Assembly: GCA_020721775.1 (NCBI GenBank)
Contig: DYLZ01000005.1
Coordinates: 1 to 41,134 of the forward strand
Reading direction: 5' to 3'
Origin: Sulfurovum sp.
GTDB lineage: Bacteria; Campylobacterota; Campylobacteria; Campylobacterales; Sulfurovaceae
DNA length: 41,134 bases
Every line of letters begins with the position of its first letter. Position 1 is the stretch's first letter. The translations under genes and the position numbers were made by a program. Below, piece after piece: positions 18,608 through 26,812 of this stretch. A model generated the notes under the pieces. The model saw nothing but the letters and a program-made list of their open reading frames with translations. It made no database searches and was not told the DNA's origin.

Positions 18608-19125
18608 TATATCAACCTTAGATTTTGTTTTCTGTTTTTGTTCATATTTGCAGATTCTCTTCTAATTTTCTTTTGAAGCATCATAAGAGCATATTGAAGA
18701 GTTTCCGGTCTTGGAGCGCATCCGGGCAGATAAATATCAACAGGAACGATTCTGTCAACTCCTTGAACGGTAGCGTAAGTATTGAACATACCGCCTGTAT
18801 TTGCACAGCTTCCCATAGATATAACCCACTTCGGCTCTGCCATTTGATCATAAAGTCTTCTTGTGAACTCAGCATGCTTTTTTGATAAAGTTCCTGCTAG
18901 TATCATAACATCGGCTTGTCTTGGGGATGCCCTAAAAATAGTACCAAATCTATCAAAGTCAAATCTACTTCCCCCGCTTGCCATCATTTCGATAGCGCAA
19001 CAGGCAAGCCCATAAGTTAAAGGCCAAAGTGAATTTGATCTTCCCCAGTTCACAAGTTTATCTACAGTAGTGAGTACTATAGGCAACCCTGCAGATGAGG
19101 CGTAATTTACTTGATGCTGTGCCAT
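18607..19125 (-). CDS. nuoB: Complex I subunit B (cluster N2)
   Basis: NuoB holds the terminal [4Fe-4S] cluster N2 that reduces quinone. The 172-residue protein has the tandem cysteines C42-C43 ([10 protein letters not shown]), C107 ([10 protein letters not shown]) and C136 (LPGCAPRPE), the full N2 ligand set. I chose ATG 19125 over the upstream 19146 start: it begins with [11 protein letters not shown], overlaps nuoA by 19 bases instead of 40, and has an AAAAGGAGC ribosome site at the right distance. Confidence 0.96.
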   Translation of the reverse strand: MAQHQVNYASSAGLPIVLTTVDKLVNWGRSNSLWPLTYGLACCAIEMMASGGSRFDFDRFGTIFRASPRQADVMILAGTLSKKHAEFTRRLYDQMAEPKWVISMGSCANTGGMFNTYATVQGVDRIVPVDIYLPGCAPRPETLQYALMMLQKKIRRESANMNKNRKQNLRLI

Positions 19126-19496
19126 TCTAATGCTCCTTTTTTCCATGCATATACAAATCCTATTGCAAGTAATAATATAAATAGTACCATCTCAACAAAA
19201 CCAAACCAACCAAGAGCCTTAAAATCAATAGCCCATGGAAACATAAAAATTATCTCTACATCAAAAAGTATAAAAAGCAATGCGATGAGATAAAACTGAA
19301 CTGAAATCGTATTTGGCTGTTTTGTAACTTCAGGCCCGCACTCATATATACTCATTTTAAGTTTTTCCGTATCGAGTTTTGCCAACTTTCTACTGATAAA
19401 TCTTTGCAATCTAAGTGTTGCGCTAAATGCAACAAATGTCAAAACAAATAGGACAAACACACCAAAGTATGGATGTTCACTCACAATATGTGTCAT
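19107..19496 (-). CDS. nuoA: Complex I membrane subunit A
   Basis: NuoA is a three-helix subunit beside the quinone channel and is the first gene of the operon. The 129-residue protein has the loop signature YECGPEV, then [21 protein letters not shown] with the conserved acidic residues of helix 2. AAGGGG lies 5 bases before the ATG. A CATAAT hexamer on the minus strand at 19531-19536 is a plausible -10 box, which would give a leader of roughly 28 bases. Confidence 0.95.
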   Translation of the reverse strand: MTHIVSEHPYFGVFVLFVLTFVAFSATLRLQRFISRKLAKLDTEKLKMSIYECGPEVTKQPNTISVQFYLIALLFILFDVEIIFMFPWAIDFKALGWFGFVEMVLFILLLAIGFVYAWKKGALEWHSIK

Positions 19497-19530
19497 ATCA
19501 ACCCCTTTTAAGATAATGGGACTTCTCCCT

Positions 19531-19536
19531 ATTATG
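19531..19536 (-). promoter_or_regulatory. Candidate -10 box for the nuo operon
   Basis: CATAAT on the minus strand, about 35 bases before the nuoA start codon. No convincing -35 hexamer is visible, which is usual for sigma-70 promoters in this phylum. This is a weak single-motif call. Confidence 0.35.
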
Positions 19537-19700
19537 CAGACATATTACCCTAAAGTTGTTTAAAGTGCTTTGTTTTATTTGTTACTTTTTTGAACTTGTA
19601 TTTTTGTGATGTAACTATGTGAAACAGATTCTTTTAGAATTAAAATCTGTTGGAAGTTTGATGAGATTACTGAGGATTTCATGGATAAATATTTCAGATC

Positions 19701-19742
19701 TTGATGTAGGTCAATATTATAAATAAAAAAACTTGTTATAGT
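19701..19742 (+). promoter_or_regulatory. FNR/Dnr-type box with class II promoter
   Basis: TTGATGTAGGTCAA at 19701-19714 fits the CRP/FNR-family half-site pattern TTGAT-N4-ATCAA with one change. A -10-like TATAGT sits at 19737-19742. A start site about 7 bases further on (near 19749) would put the box centre at about -41.5, the classic class II activation distance. This is expected for an FNR- or Dnr/NnrR-type activator, so the downstream operon is probably induced by low oxygen or nitric oxide. Confidence 0.65.
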
Positions 19743-19778
19743 TTGTTCTGTTAAATTCAACAATAGGAGAAATATAAT

Positions 19779-20129
19779 ATGCAAACTATAATCAAACCCG
19801 CAGAGGCAGAAGAATTTATGCCGCAAGGAGCTACGGTTCCTTTTTTTAAATATCAAATGGGAGAAGATCAGATCGTTGAATTTGATACTTCCAAATGCGG
19901 TCCGCCTGAACCGATGGTCAATGCAATGATCGGACTTAAAATGGTTGATGAACACACCAAACTTTTAATGATCAATCATAAAAAACCGATGGGCTTGCTT
20001 GATAAAATAGGAGAAAACTATAATATCGAATCTGCAAAGATGGATGACGGAAGGATACAGCTGCTTTTTTCCTATAGTCATGGAAAAAGCGAAAATGCCG
20101 ATCTTAGTAATAGCACTTGCCATGGATAA
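19779..20129 (+). CDS. DUF2249-domain protein
   Basis: A 116-residue soluble protein with a DUF2249 core (VEFDTSKCGPPEPMVNAM, resembling the family's LDVRGLPPPEPM), then a stretch ending in an aromatic beta-strand (IQLLFSYS). DUF2249 has a TusA/SirA-like fold; no reaction is established for it. In many denitrifiers such genes lie beside nnrS, hemerythrin and DUF59 genes. C39 is in the core motif and another cysteine sits near the C-terminus (STCHG). AGGAGA precedes the ATG. It is the first gene behind the FNR/Dnr-type box. Confidence 0.75.
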   Translation: MQTIIKPAEAEEFMPQGATVPFFKYQMGEDQIVEFDTSKCGPPEPMVNAMIGLKMVDEHTKLLMINHKKPMGLLDKIGENYNIESAKMDDGRIQLLFSYSHGKSENADLSNSTCHG

Positions 20130-20136
20130 TCATTAG

Positions 20137-21372
20137 ATGTTTAATGTTTCAAAAGATTATGCACCTCCATTTGGGATGATCGCACCTTTTTTTAAGATGG
20201 GATCATTCTTTTATATAATGGGTATAATTTTTTTATTCTTTATAAAATCCGATTTTTCACATAATGATTTAAATCTATTGGCTTTGGTTCATTGGTATCT
20301 TTTGGGTTTTGTGATGATGATAATTTTTGGAGCTATGGCGCAATTAATACCGGTCGTAATGGAAGTTGGACATTTCAGTATCGATCTATATCGTCTTATC
20401 TGGCCTTTTTTGACAATAGGTACTTTTTTGATGGGGATCGGATTTCTTGTTTCCCCTAAAATCCTGCCATATGGAGGTCTATTAGTAATTGTTTCTATGT
20501 CAATATTTTTATATGATACGATTATGACACTCAGACATGTGGAACATATCTCGCTAACGGTCAAAACGGTTGCGGTTTCAAGCTTATTCCTTTCTTTGGG
20601 TATTTTTTCCGGTTTTATGATGGCTTTGGGAATTGGAGAGGGGCTTGGTATCGATATGGATAAATGGTTAGATATTCATGTCGTGTTCGTCTTGGGAGGA
20701 TATGTTACATTAACTATTATGGGGCTGTCCATTATTTTATTGCCAATGTTCGGTCTTTCTCACGGTTTTGACGAAACTCCTATCAAACGCGCATTTTGGC
20801 TGATGGTAGCAGGAGTGTCCGGATATTCGATCACAAGATTTTTAGGTACAGTTCAATGGGGAGAATTGTTGTCTCTATTGGTTATTTTTATATCGGTATG
20901 GTTTTATTTATATCAAATAATGATTATCTATCGCTCCAGAGCGAGAAAAGAGAATGACATCTGGGCAAAATCCATGTATTTTGGCTACGGATCACTTGCA
21001 TCGGCATTGATTTTAGGGATGATAAATATTTTAGTCCACTCTGAACAGCTTTTACTTGCTGCAGGATGGTTTGTGATCATGGGATTTTTTACATTCCTGA
21101 TCACCGGGCATCTTTATAAGATCATACCTTTTTTGGTTTGGTTTGAGCGGTTTAGCCCTTTAGTGGGCAAAGAAAAAGTGCCTATGCTTCATGAGATGTA
21201 TCCCAAAAAAGTAGCCCAGTACGAATTTGTGTTTTCCTCTTTGGGCGTGGTCATTGGAGGTTTGGGTCTTTTATTAGGAAATGATACACTGTTTAAAGTG
21301 GGAATATCTTTAATGGTGGTAGGCGGAGGATGTATGTTTTACAGTGTTAAATGGATGATGAATTATAAATAA
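20137..21372 (+). CDS. 12-TM NnrS / heme-copper-oxidase-subunit-I-like membrane protein
   Basis: A 411-residue membrane protein with about 12 hydrophobic segments. Conserved-looking histidines start helices: LVHWYLLGFVMMIIFG, DIHVVFVLGGYVTLTIMG, and LITGHLYKIIPFLVWFERF. The pattern H-x5-G-x6-G resembles NnrS and cytochrome-oxidase subunit I-like families. The HPEVY and HH copper-site motifs of true oxidases and NO reductases are not seen, so a catalytic oxygen or NO reductase is unlikely. Context (FNR/Dnr-type box, DUF2249 upstream, DUF59 downstream) suggests a role in anaerobic or nitrogen-oxide metabolism, perhaps heme or metal handling; that part is inference. It starts 7 bases after the preceding stop. 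Confidence 0.65.
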   Translation: MFNVSKDYAPPFGMIAPFFKMGSFFYIMGIIFLFFIKSDFSHNDLNLLALVHWYLLGFVMMIIFGAMAQLIPVVMEVGHFSIDLYRLIWPFLTIGTFLMGIGFLVSPKILPYGGLLVIVSMSIFLYDTIMTLRHVEHISLTVKTVAVSSLFLSLGIFSGFMMALGIGEGLGIDMDKWLDIHVVFVLGGYVTLTIMGLSIILLPMFGLSHGFDETPIKRAFWLMVAGVSGYSITRFLGTVQWGELLSLLVIFISVWFYLYQIMIIYRSRARKENDIWAKSMYFGYGSLASALILGMINILVHSEQLLLAAGWFVIMGFFTFLITGHLYKIIPFLVWFERFSPLVGKEKVPMLHEMYPKKVAQYEFVFSSLGVVIGGLGLLLGNDTLFKVGISLMVVGGGCMFYSVKWMMNYK

Positions 21373-21382
21373 AGGAAAGAAT

Positions 21383-21703
21383 ATGTGTACAATCACAAAA
21401 GATCAGGTTTACAAAGCTATCAGTACTGTCATTGATCCGGAAGTAGGTTTTAATCTTGTAGAGATGGGACTTATATATGATGTCATGATTGAGGAGTCAT
21501 GCAATGTAAAAGTGGTCATGACGCTTTCAACAAGAGGATGTCCATTGCATCAGATGATCACCCAATGGGTGCGTGAGGCAGTAGAGCGTATAGAGGGAGT
21601 GGGTATCGTAGAAATAGACATTGTTTGGGAGCCTGCTTGGAATATCTCAATGGCAGACGAAAGAGTGAAGGCTGCACTCGGCGGTGGCGGAACAATGTGG
21701 TAA
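21383..21703 (+). CDS. DUF59 / MIP18-family Fe-S assembly factor
   Basis: A 106-residue protein of the MIP18/PaaD/SufT family, which helps load Fe-S clusters onto target proteins. The signature DPEVGFNLVEMGLIYDV (residues 18-34) and LSTRGCPLH with C53 are both present. It ends in a Gly-rich tail (AALGGGGTMW). AAGGAAAG precedes the ATG, 10 bases after the membrane protein stop. It is probably the last gene of the FNR-box operon and may mature a metalloprotein made under the same conditions. Confidence 0.85.
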   Translation: MCTITKDQVYKAISTVIDPEVGFNLVEMGLIYDVMIEESCNVKVVMTLSTRGCPLHQMITQWVREAVERIEGVGIVEIDIVWEPAWNISMADERVKAALGGGGTMW

Positions 21704-21749
21704 TAAAATAGGTATGGCATTTATGCGATATTTTTAAATAAAAAATAAT

Positions 21750-23132
21750 CTAAACGCCGATAACGCTCTTTATATCTCCTGCTATACTCTCGGCCTTTGT
21801 TCCAAGAACTATTTGGAGTGAATTTTTATCAGCTCTTATAATGCCGCTCGCACCCAATCTTTTTAACATATCATCATCGGCTAATGAGGCGTCTTTTAAA
21901 CTCATTCTAAGTCTTGTTATACAAGCGCTTGTCTCTATGATATTTTCAGCTCCGCCTAAAGCTTTTATAAACTCATAAGTTTTATCACAGCTATTGATAA
22001 CGGTGTCTGCTTGCTCATCTTCATCTTTAAATAGATTTAGCTTAAATATTCCCAAAACAAAATATGTGACAAAGAAGTAGATCAGACCAAACGCAATGCC
22101 AAGAGGAATAATAAGAAGAGAATTTTGACCTAATTTATAATTTATAATATAGTCTATAAGTCCGGCTGAAAATCCAAACCCCATATGAATATTAAGAAGC
22201 TGCGCTACAGCCATTGCCAATCCTGTAAGCAATGCATGAATGACAAAAAGTACAGGTGTGGCAAAAATAAACATAAATTCCAGCGGCTCGGTGATCCCTG
22301 TCAAAAATGATGTAAATGCCACTCCTGCAAGCAATGCGCCTGCTTTTTTTCTACTCTCCTTTGGTACTCTTAGATACATTGCAAATGCCATAGCAGGAAG
22401 ACCGAACATCATAACTGCATAAAATCCGGACATATAAAAACCTGCACTTTTATCGCCTGCAAAAAATCTATGCAAATCGCCATTTGCAACTGTTGCTACG
22501 CCGTCTTTCATAAATTCAAAATCACCCAGCTGAAACCAAAAAACACTATTTAGTATATGGTGCAAACCTATCGGTATCAAAAGTCTATTTAGCGTACCGA
22601 ACAAAAATGTGCCAAATGCGCCAAGATCTATTATAAAATGGGAAAAACTATCTATTGCACTACCTGCAAAATGCCAAAAATATCCGGCAATAACGCCTAC
22701 TATTATAGCGCTCAAGGTTGTAATGATCGGAATAAATCTCTTGCCTCCAAAAAATCCCAAAAACTCAGGCAGCTTAATCTCATGAAATTTGTTATAAAGC
22801 GTACCTGCGATCACCCCCATGATGATACCTATAAAAACTCCCATTTTGAGATTTTCATCGATACCGAGATAAACTGCCTTTGCCGCAATTACCCCCACTG
22901 CTCCGCTTAATGCCGCCGTGCCGTCATTGTTCTTTGCAAGCCCGTATGCTATACCGATACCAAAAAGCAGATCAAGATTGTTAAATATACTCTCTCCTGC
23001 AATTTTGGCAATTTTAGCTATATCGCCGTCAAAAATATCCCCAAATCCAAGTCGGAGCAAAAGCGCCGCAATCGGCAATACTGCTATCGGCATCATAAGG
23101 GCTTTGCCTATTCGTTGCAAAAAATTAAACAT
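21750..23132 (-). CDS. PTS EIICB permease, glucose/N-acetylglucosamine family
   Basis: This membrane permease imports and phosphorylates a hexose. The 460-residue protein has an EIIC domain of about 10 helices (residues 1-370, starting MFNFLQRIGKALMMPIAVLP), with SFLTGITEPLEFMFIF as the sugar-binding region. A C-terminal EIIB domain follows, with the phosphorylated cysteine C404 in ACITRLRM. The EIIC part resembles NagE, so N-acetylglucosamine is a reasonable guess. NagE-type proteins usually end in an EIIA domain; here it is missing and no EIIA gene lies in the window. It overlaps the HPr-EI gene by 8 bases and has an AAGGA site. Confidence 0.88.
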   Translation of the reverse strand: MFNFLQRIGKALMMPIAVLPIAALLLRLGFGDIFDGDIAKIAKIAGESIFNNLDLLFGIGIAYGLAKNNDGTAALSGAVGVIAAKAVYLGIDENLKMGVFIGIIMGVIAGTLYNKFHEIKLPEFLGFFGGKRFIPIITTLSAIIVGVIAGYFWHFAGSAIDSFSHFIIDLGAFGTFLFGTLNRLLIPIGLHHILNSVFWFQLGDFEFMKDGVATVANGDLHRFFAGDKSAGFYMSGFYAVMMFGLPAMAFAMYLRVPKESRKKAGALLAGVAFTSFLTGITEPLEFMFIFATPVLFVIHALLTGLAMAVAQLLNIHMGFGFSAGLIDYIINYKLGQNSLLIIPLGIAFGLIYFFVTYFVLGIFKLNLFKDEDEQADTVINSCDKTYEFIKALGGAENIIETSACITRLRMSLKDASLADDDMLKRLGASGIIRADKNSLQIVLGTKAESIAGDIKSVIGV

Positions 23133-24927
23133 TTCTGATCCTTGATTTTATAGATGGAACCATTTTTGAAGGAACGCTTAGAGCTTCAAAACCGATATTT
23201 AGAAGTCTTTCTATAGCCCCCTTATCACTTGCCAGCTCACCGCAAATACTAACCGGCTTTGATGACTTTGAAATAACCAAGCTCAAAGCATCAAAAAGCG
23301 CATTTGAATATGGGTCAATTTTAAGCGTTTTATGGGTTCTATCTATCGCAAAAAGATATTGAGAGAGATCATTTGTGCCAATTGAATAAAAATCAACTAC
23401 TTTATTGAACTCTTCAAGTAAAAATAACACTGACGGCACTTCTATCATGATGCCGAAACTTACATTTTCTAAACTGAGTTTATTTTCTTGCGCGATCTTT
23501 AGAGCAAGCTCTTTTGCTTCCATGAATTCATCAACCGCAGCGACCATGGGAAACATTATCTTTAACTCTTTTTTTCTTTTTGCGCTAAGAATAGATAAGA
23601 GCTGTTCACTCATAAGCTCTTTATGAGTTTTTAAAAGCCTGATGCCCCTTACGCCTAAAAATGGATTTTGCTCCGCCTCCAAAGATATATATGGCAATGA
23701 TTTGTCTCCGCCGATATCAAGAGTTCTGATCGTTACCTCATCAAACAGCTCAAAAATTTCACTGTATGCCCTAATTTGTTCATCAACGGTTGGTTTTTTT
23801 TCTTGAAATAAAAATTCACTTCTTAGAAGTCCTATACCGTCACATCCAAAGTACAAAGCTTCTTTTGCACTTTGTACATCTGCTATGTTTGCTTGAACTT
23901 TGATCGTTTTGCCTGTTTTTGTATCTGCGCGTTTATGTCTGCTGTCAAATTCGAGTAAATCTTTATCGATATTTTTGCTTATCTCTTCTTTTACTTTTAG
24001 CAAATCATGCTCACTAGGCTCGACAATCAAACATCCGTTTGACGCATCTAGTATAACAACATCATTTAATATTTCTATACTCTTATCAATACTAATGGTC
24101 GGAATTTTATGACTTCTAAGTAAAAGTGCTACATGGCTTCTTGGAGGTAAATTTTTGACAACCGCACCTTTGATGGAATAATTTGAAAGTTTAACAATAT
24201 CACTAGGAAGCAGCTCGTCTGCGATGATTATAAAATCATCTTTTGGAAATTCTACATTTTTTTCACCGCTCATAATTGCTTTTATGGAGTTTAGCAAATC
24301 TTTATAATCTGCCGTCTTTGCTTCATGTTCGCTTCCGGCAATGGCTTCTATCGCTTCGTTAACGGCGCTTTCAAACTCTTCAAAAGATGTTTTTGGCAAA
24401 CTCTCCAATAATGCTTTTTGTGCCATAAATATATCATTGTCATCTATTGACGCTAAGTTATCCAGTGTTTGCATATAAGCATTGTCAAAAGTTTGTTTTT
24501 CGACAACATTATTTTCATTATTTCTTTGCCAAAAATAAGGCTTTCCAAGACCTAAACCATTGCTTATAGTATTGCCTTTTATCGTTTTGCCTTGAAAATC
24601 AAATGACTTATTTGAAATGCTTTGTGTGTCATCTGCTTTTTCATTTGTCAATGTTAATAAAAAATTGACAATTTTATCAACTACCGCCCTACCGTTTTTA
24701 CCACCTGCCATCACCTCTATCTCATCGCCGTCTTTTAATCCTAAGGCTAAAATTTTATTCATATCTTTAGCATCTATTTTATTTTTATCTAAAGCGATAA
24801 ATACTTTACCGTTATGGCTTTTAGCAATTGATGCTATCATAGCGCTTGGCCTCAGATGAATGCCATGAGGCGCATTTAGTTTTACTTTTGAAATTTCGTT
24901 TTTTGAAAATAGGTCAAGAATATTCAT
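23125..24927 (-). CDS. PTS HPr-Enzyme I fusion
   Basis: This cytoplasmic protein passes phosphate from PEP to the sugar permease. Of 600 residues, 1-95 form an HPr domain with the active histidine H24 in GIHLRPSA; the regulatory serine of HPr is replaced by Asp (D55 in AKDMNK). Enzyme I follows from about residue 115: the phospho-histidine is probably H265 in LPPRSHVALLLRS, where the usual GGRTSH is changed. The PEP domain has FLGVRGIRLL, IGTNDLSQYLFAIDR and the catalytic cysteine in SICGELASD. NagF-type relatives carry an EIIA in front of HPr; here there is only a 15-residue lead and an in-frame stop just upstream, so the domain is absent rather than mis-called. Confidence 0.88.
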   Translation of the reverse strand: MNILDLFSKNEISKVKLNAPHGIHLRPSAMIASIAKSHNGKVFIALDKNKIDAKDMNKILALGLKDGDEIEVMAGGKNGRAVVDKIVNFLLTLTNEKADDTQSISNKSFDFQGKTIKGNTISNGLGLGKPYFWQRNNENNVVEKQTFDNAYMQTLDNLASIDDNDIFMAQKALLESLPKTSFEEFESAVNEAIEAIAGSEHEAKTADYKDLLNSIKAIMSGEKNVEFPKDDFIIIADELLPSDIVKLSNYSIKGAVVKNLPPRSHVALLLRSHKIPTISIDKSIEILNDVVILDASNGCLIVEPSEHDLLKVKEEISKNIDKDLLEFDSRHKRADTKTGKTIKVQANIADVQSAKEALYFGCDGIGLLRSEFLFQEKKPTVDEQIRAYSEIFELFDEVTIRTLDIGGDKSLPYISLEAEQNPFLGVRGIRLLKTHKELMSEQLLSILSAKRKKELKIMFPMVAAVDEFMEAKELALKIAQENKLSLENVSFGIMIEVPSVLFLLEEFNKVVDFYSIGTNDLSQYLFAIDRTHKTLKIDPYSNALFDALSLVISKSSKPVSICGELASDKGAIERLLNIGFEALSVPSKMVPSIKSRIRNV

Positions 24928-24933
24928 TGGACG

Positions 24934-24939
24934 ATTATA
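24934..24939 (-). promoter_or_regulatory. -10 box predicting a leaderless PTS transcript
   Basis: A perfect TATAAT on the minus strand ends 6 bases before the A of the HPr-EI start codon at 24927. The expected transcription start therefore coincides with the ATG. No Shine-Dalgarno sequence is visible, which agrees with a leaderless mRNA. Confidence 0.5.
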
Positions 24940-24979
24940 CCAAATTTTTTATATCACCCACCTACTCACACTCACACTC

Positions 24980-25014
24980 ATTGCTCAACAAATATTTCGC
25001 TACTTTTGAGCAAT
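24980..25014. repeat. 9-bp inverted repeat upstream of the PTS genes
   Basis: ATTGCTCAA (24980-24988) and TTGAGCAAT (25006-25014) are perfectly complementary with a 17-base spacer, between the TPR gene stop and the PTS promoter. No T-run follows on the minus strand, so an operator is as likely as a terminator for the TPR gene. Confidence 0.45.
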
Positions 25015-25025
25015 TCAAGCAGTTC

Positions 25026-25376
25026 TCAATCTCCCATTTCGCACGCTTTTCGTGCATCTTTAGTTGCATTTTTATAGTCACCTGCGCGAGAATAAGAAAC
25101 GCCTCTATTGATAATAGTTCCCAGATTGTTTGGCTTTATGCTCAAAGCTTGCGTATAATCATTTACCGCAGATCGGTAATCTTTCAGCTCATAATATACA
25201 ATTCCCCTATTGTTATATGCTTTTGCATTTTTAGGATTTGCAGATATTGCTTTGGTATACCATTCTATAGCTTGTGTAAAATTGCCCTTAGAGTACTCCC
25301 TGTCGCCTCGTATCATATAATTATCACTATAAGCAAACAGAGTCAACAGAAATACAAATAATATTTTTTCATACAA
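25026..25376 (-). CDS. Small secreted TPR protein
   Basis: A 116-residue protein with a hydrophobic N-terminus (YEKILFVFLLTLFAYS) that looks like a signal peptide, then about two and a half tetratricopeptide repeats (YSKGNFTQAIEWYTKAISAN, YELKDYRSAVNDYTQALSIK, YSRAGDYKNATKDARKACEM). TPRs form helical protein-binding surfaces; a periplasmic scaffold is likely and the partner unknown. The start appears to be TTG at 25376, because the next in-frame ATG would remove the signal. It follows pcm by 14 bases and probably shares its transcript. Confidence 0.75.
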   Translation of the reverse strand: MYEKILFVFLLTLFAYSDNYMIRGDREYSKGNFTQAIEWYTKAISANPKNAKAYNNRGIVYYELKDYRSAVNDYTQALSIKPNNLGTIINRGVSYSRAGDYKNATKDARKACEMGD

Positions 25377-25390
25377 ACCACTAGCTTTGA

Positions 25391-26005
25391 TCAGTATATC
25401 AGCGGCACAAAGGCAAAGCCGGTATACTCTTTGGACTCTATGCCTTGCGGTGTTTTTTTAAATTTAAATATAGAATTGCGTATAGGAATAACCAAACTTG
25501 CCCCTATATTCAATTGGTCAAAAAGCTCTTTTGGCAACTCTTCTGCGCTGGCAGAAACTAAGATGGCATCAAATGTTTTTCCTGGAATCCCAAGTTTATC
25601 GCCTGCTTTTTCTATACTGATATGAGGCATATTTAATTTTGCTATATTGTTTTTGCCTATCTCAACTAGCCTCTCAACCCTCTCTAACCCTTCAACTCTG
25701 CCGCTCTCTCCAACCAAATTTCCAAGCAGTCCTGTTGTCCATCCGGAACCTGAGCCTATATCAAGAACATGATCGCCCTTTTTTACCCCTAAAAGTTCTA
25801 ACATAAAAGCTACCGTTGACGGCTGAGATATAGTTTGACCTCCGCCTATAGGAAGCGGCCTATCCAGATACATATATTCTCCGTATTCGGCAGGAATGAA
25901 ATATTTTCTATCAATGGTTTCAAACGCTTTTTCGATCTCTTCTGAGCGCAAAACACCTCTTCTTTTCATGCCATCGATCAATTCTTTGTTAGTTTCATAA
26001 TTCAT
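25391..26005 (-). CDS. pcm: Protein-L-isoaspartate O-methyltransferase
   Basis: Pcm methylates isoaspartyl residues in aged proteins using S-adenosylmethionine, starting their repair. The 204-residue protein has the substrate motif GGGQTISQPSTVAFMLELL and the SAM-binding motif VLDIGSGSGWTTGLLG. The family's usual GTGSGY is GSGSGW here. Length is normal. AAGGATAGCAA precedes the ATG, 3 bases after the amrB stop, so it belongs to the AmmeMemoRadiSam operon, an unusual partner. Confidence 0.87.
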   Translation of the reverse strand: MNYETNKELIDGMKRRGVLRSEEIEKAFETIDRKYFIPAEYGEYMYLDRPLPIGGGQTISQPSTVAFMLELLGVKKGDHVLDIGSGSGWTTGLLGNLVGESGRVEGLERVERLVEIGKNNIAKLNMPHISIEKAGDKLGIPGKTFDAILVSASAEELPKELFDQLNIGASLVIPIRNSIFKFKKTPQGIESKEYTGFAFVPLIY

Positions 26006-26008
26006 TTG

Positions 26009-26812
26009 CTATCCTTCTATAAAAGCAGCGCTCAAATATCCAACAACTGCACTTTTATCGCCGCTTGCATCTGCACTTGTACGATAATCAAGCAATTTTG
26101 ACTTTAATCCCATATTTTTAGCGGCTATTATCATTGCTTTTATTCCTATTTTTCCGCAAGCTTCACAACCTTTATCCAATATTTCGCTCTCCTCTTTTAC
26201 TATACCTTCCAAACAGATACCATCTAAGGTATTGGCTTTTTGAATATCATAATAGTGGCTTAGATCGGAACTTATCACGACAGCGCTGTTTTTATCAGAC
26301 AATATATATTCTATGACTTTTGACAAATCCTTACTCGACTCATCGCCATACACCATCTCAACTACACTACGATCATTCAAATAATGGGCAATAAAAGGCA
26401 TTTGCACCTCTGTGCTATGTTCATTGTGGGCATTTGGAGCAAATGACAAATTAAATCTATTTGACAACTCTTCGTTCAATTTATTGTCAATCTTTAAATT
26501 TCCAAATGGTGTTTCATAATGATCATATTTTGCAATACTTGTTCCTTTGAGATATACGCGATGGCTAGGGCCAATGACCACTACTTTTTTTATGTCTGAA
26601 TTTGCAAGCAGCCTAAAAGCAATATTTGCCGTAAAACCTGAATATACATATCCGGCGTGTGGAACTATTATTGCTTTTGGTTTCAAGTTTAAGATCTCTT
26701 TATCTGTTAAATATTCATCTAAAAGAGCGTTCCAATGATCTATCATCTTTAAAATTTCATTTGAATCAGCCGGATAGAATTGACCGCTAACTGCGCATTT
26801 TCGCACACTCAT
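26009..26812 (-). CDS. amrB: AmmeMemoRadiSam system protein B (Memo-like)
   Basis: This Memo-family protein has a fold related to extradiol dioxygenases; its bacterial role is not established. The 267-residue sequence shows the family landmarks SGQFYPAD, IVPHAGYVYSG, VVVIGPSHRVYLKG, ISSDLSHYYD and the C-terminal YRTSADASGDKSAVVGYLSAAF. The start is set at ATG 26812, which overlaps the amrS stop (ATGA) and has AAGGAG 7 bases upstream; a TTG two codons earlier is also open. It is translationally coupled to amrS. Confidence 0.9.
   Translation of the reverse strand: MSVRKCAVSGQFYPADSNEILKMIDHWNALLDEYLTDKEILNLKPKAIIVPHAGYVYSGFTANIAFRLLANSDIKKVVVIGPSHRVYLKGTSIAKYDHYETPFGNLKIDNKLNEELSNRFNLSFAPNAHNEHSTEVQMPFIAHYLNDRSVVEMVYGDESSKDLSKVIEYILSDKNSAVVISSDLSHYYDIQKANTLDGICLEGIVKEESEILDKGCEACGKIGIKAMIIAAKNMGLKSKLLDYRTSADASGDKSAVVGYLSAAFIEG

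Noticed and set aside
20137-21372. Calling the 12-TM protein a cytochrome oxidase or NO reductase
   Set aside because: No HPEVY-like or HH copper-site motif is visible; only the general His-helix pattern is shared.
21704-21749. Terminator between the DUF59 gene and the convergent EIICB gene
   Set aside because: Only AT-rich self-complementarity around GCATTTATGC; no stable GC-containing stem followed by a T-run.
23125-24927. Possible upstream extension of HPr-EI to include an EIIA domain
   Set aside because: A stop codon lies in frame just before the ATG, and the ATG coincides with a predicted transcription start.
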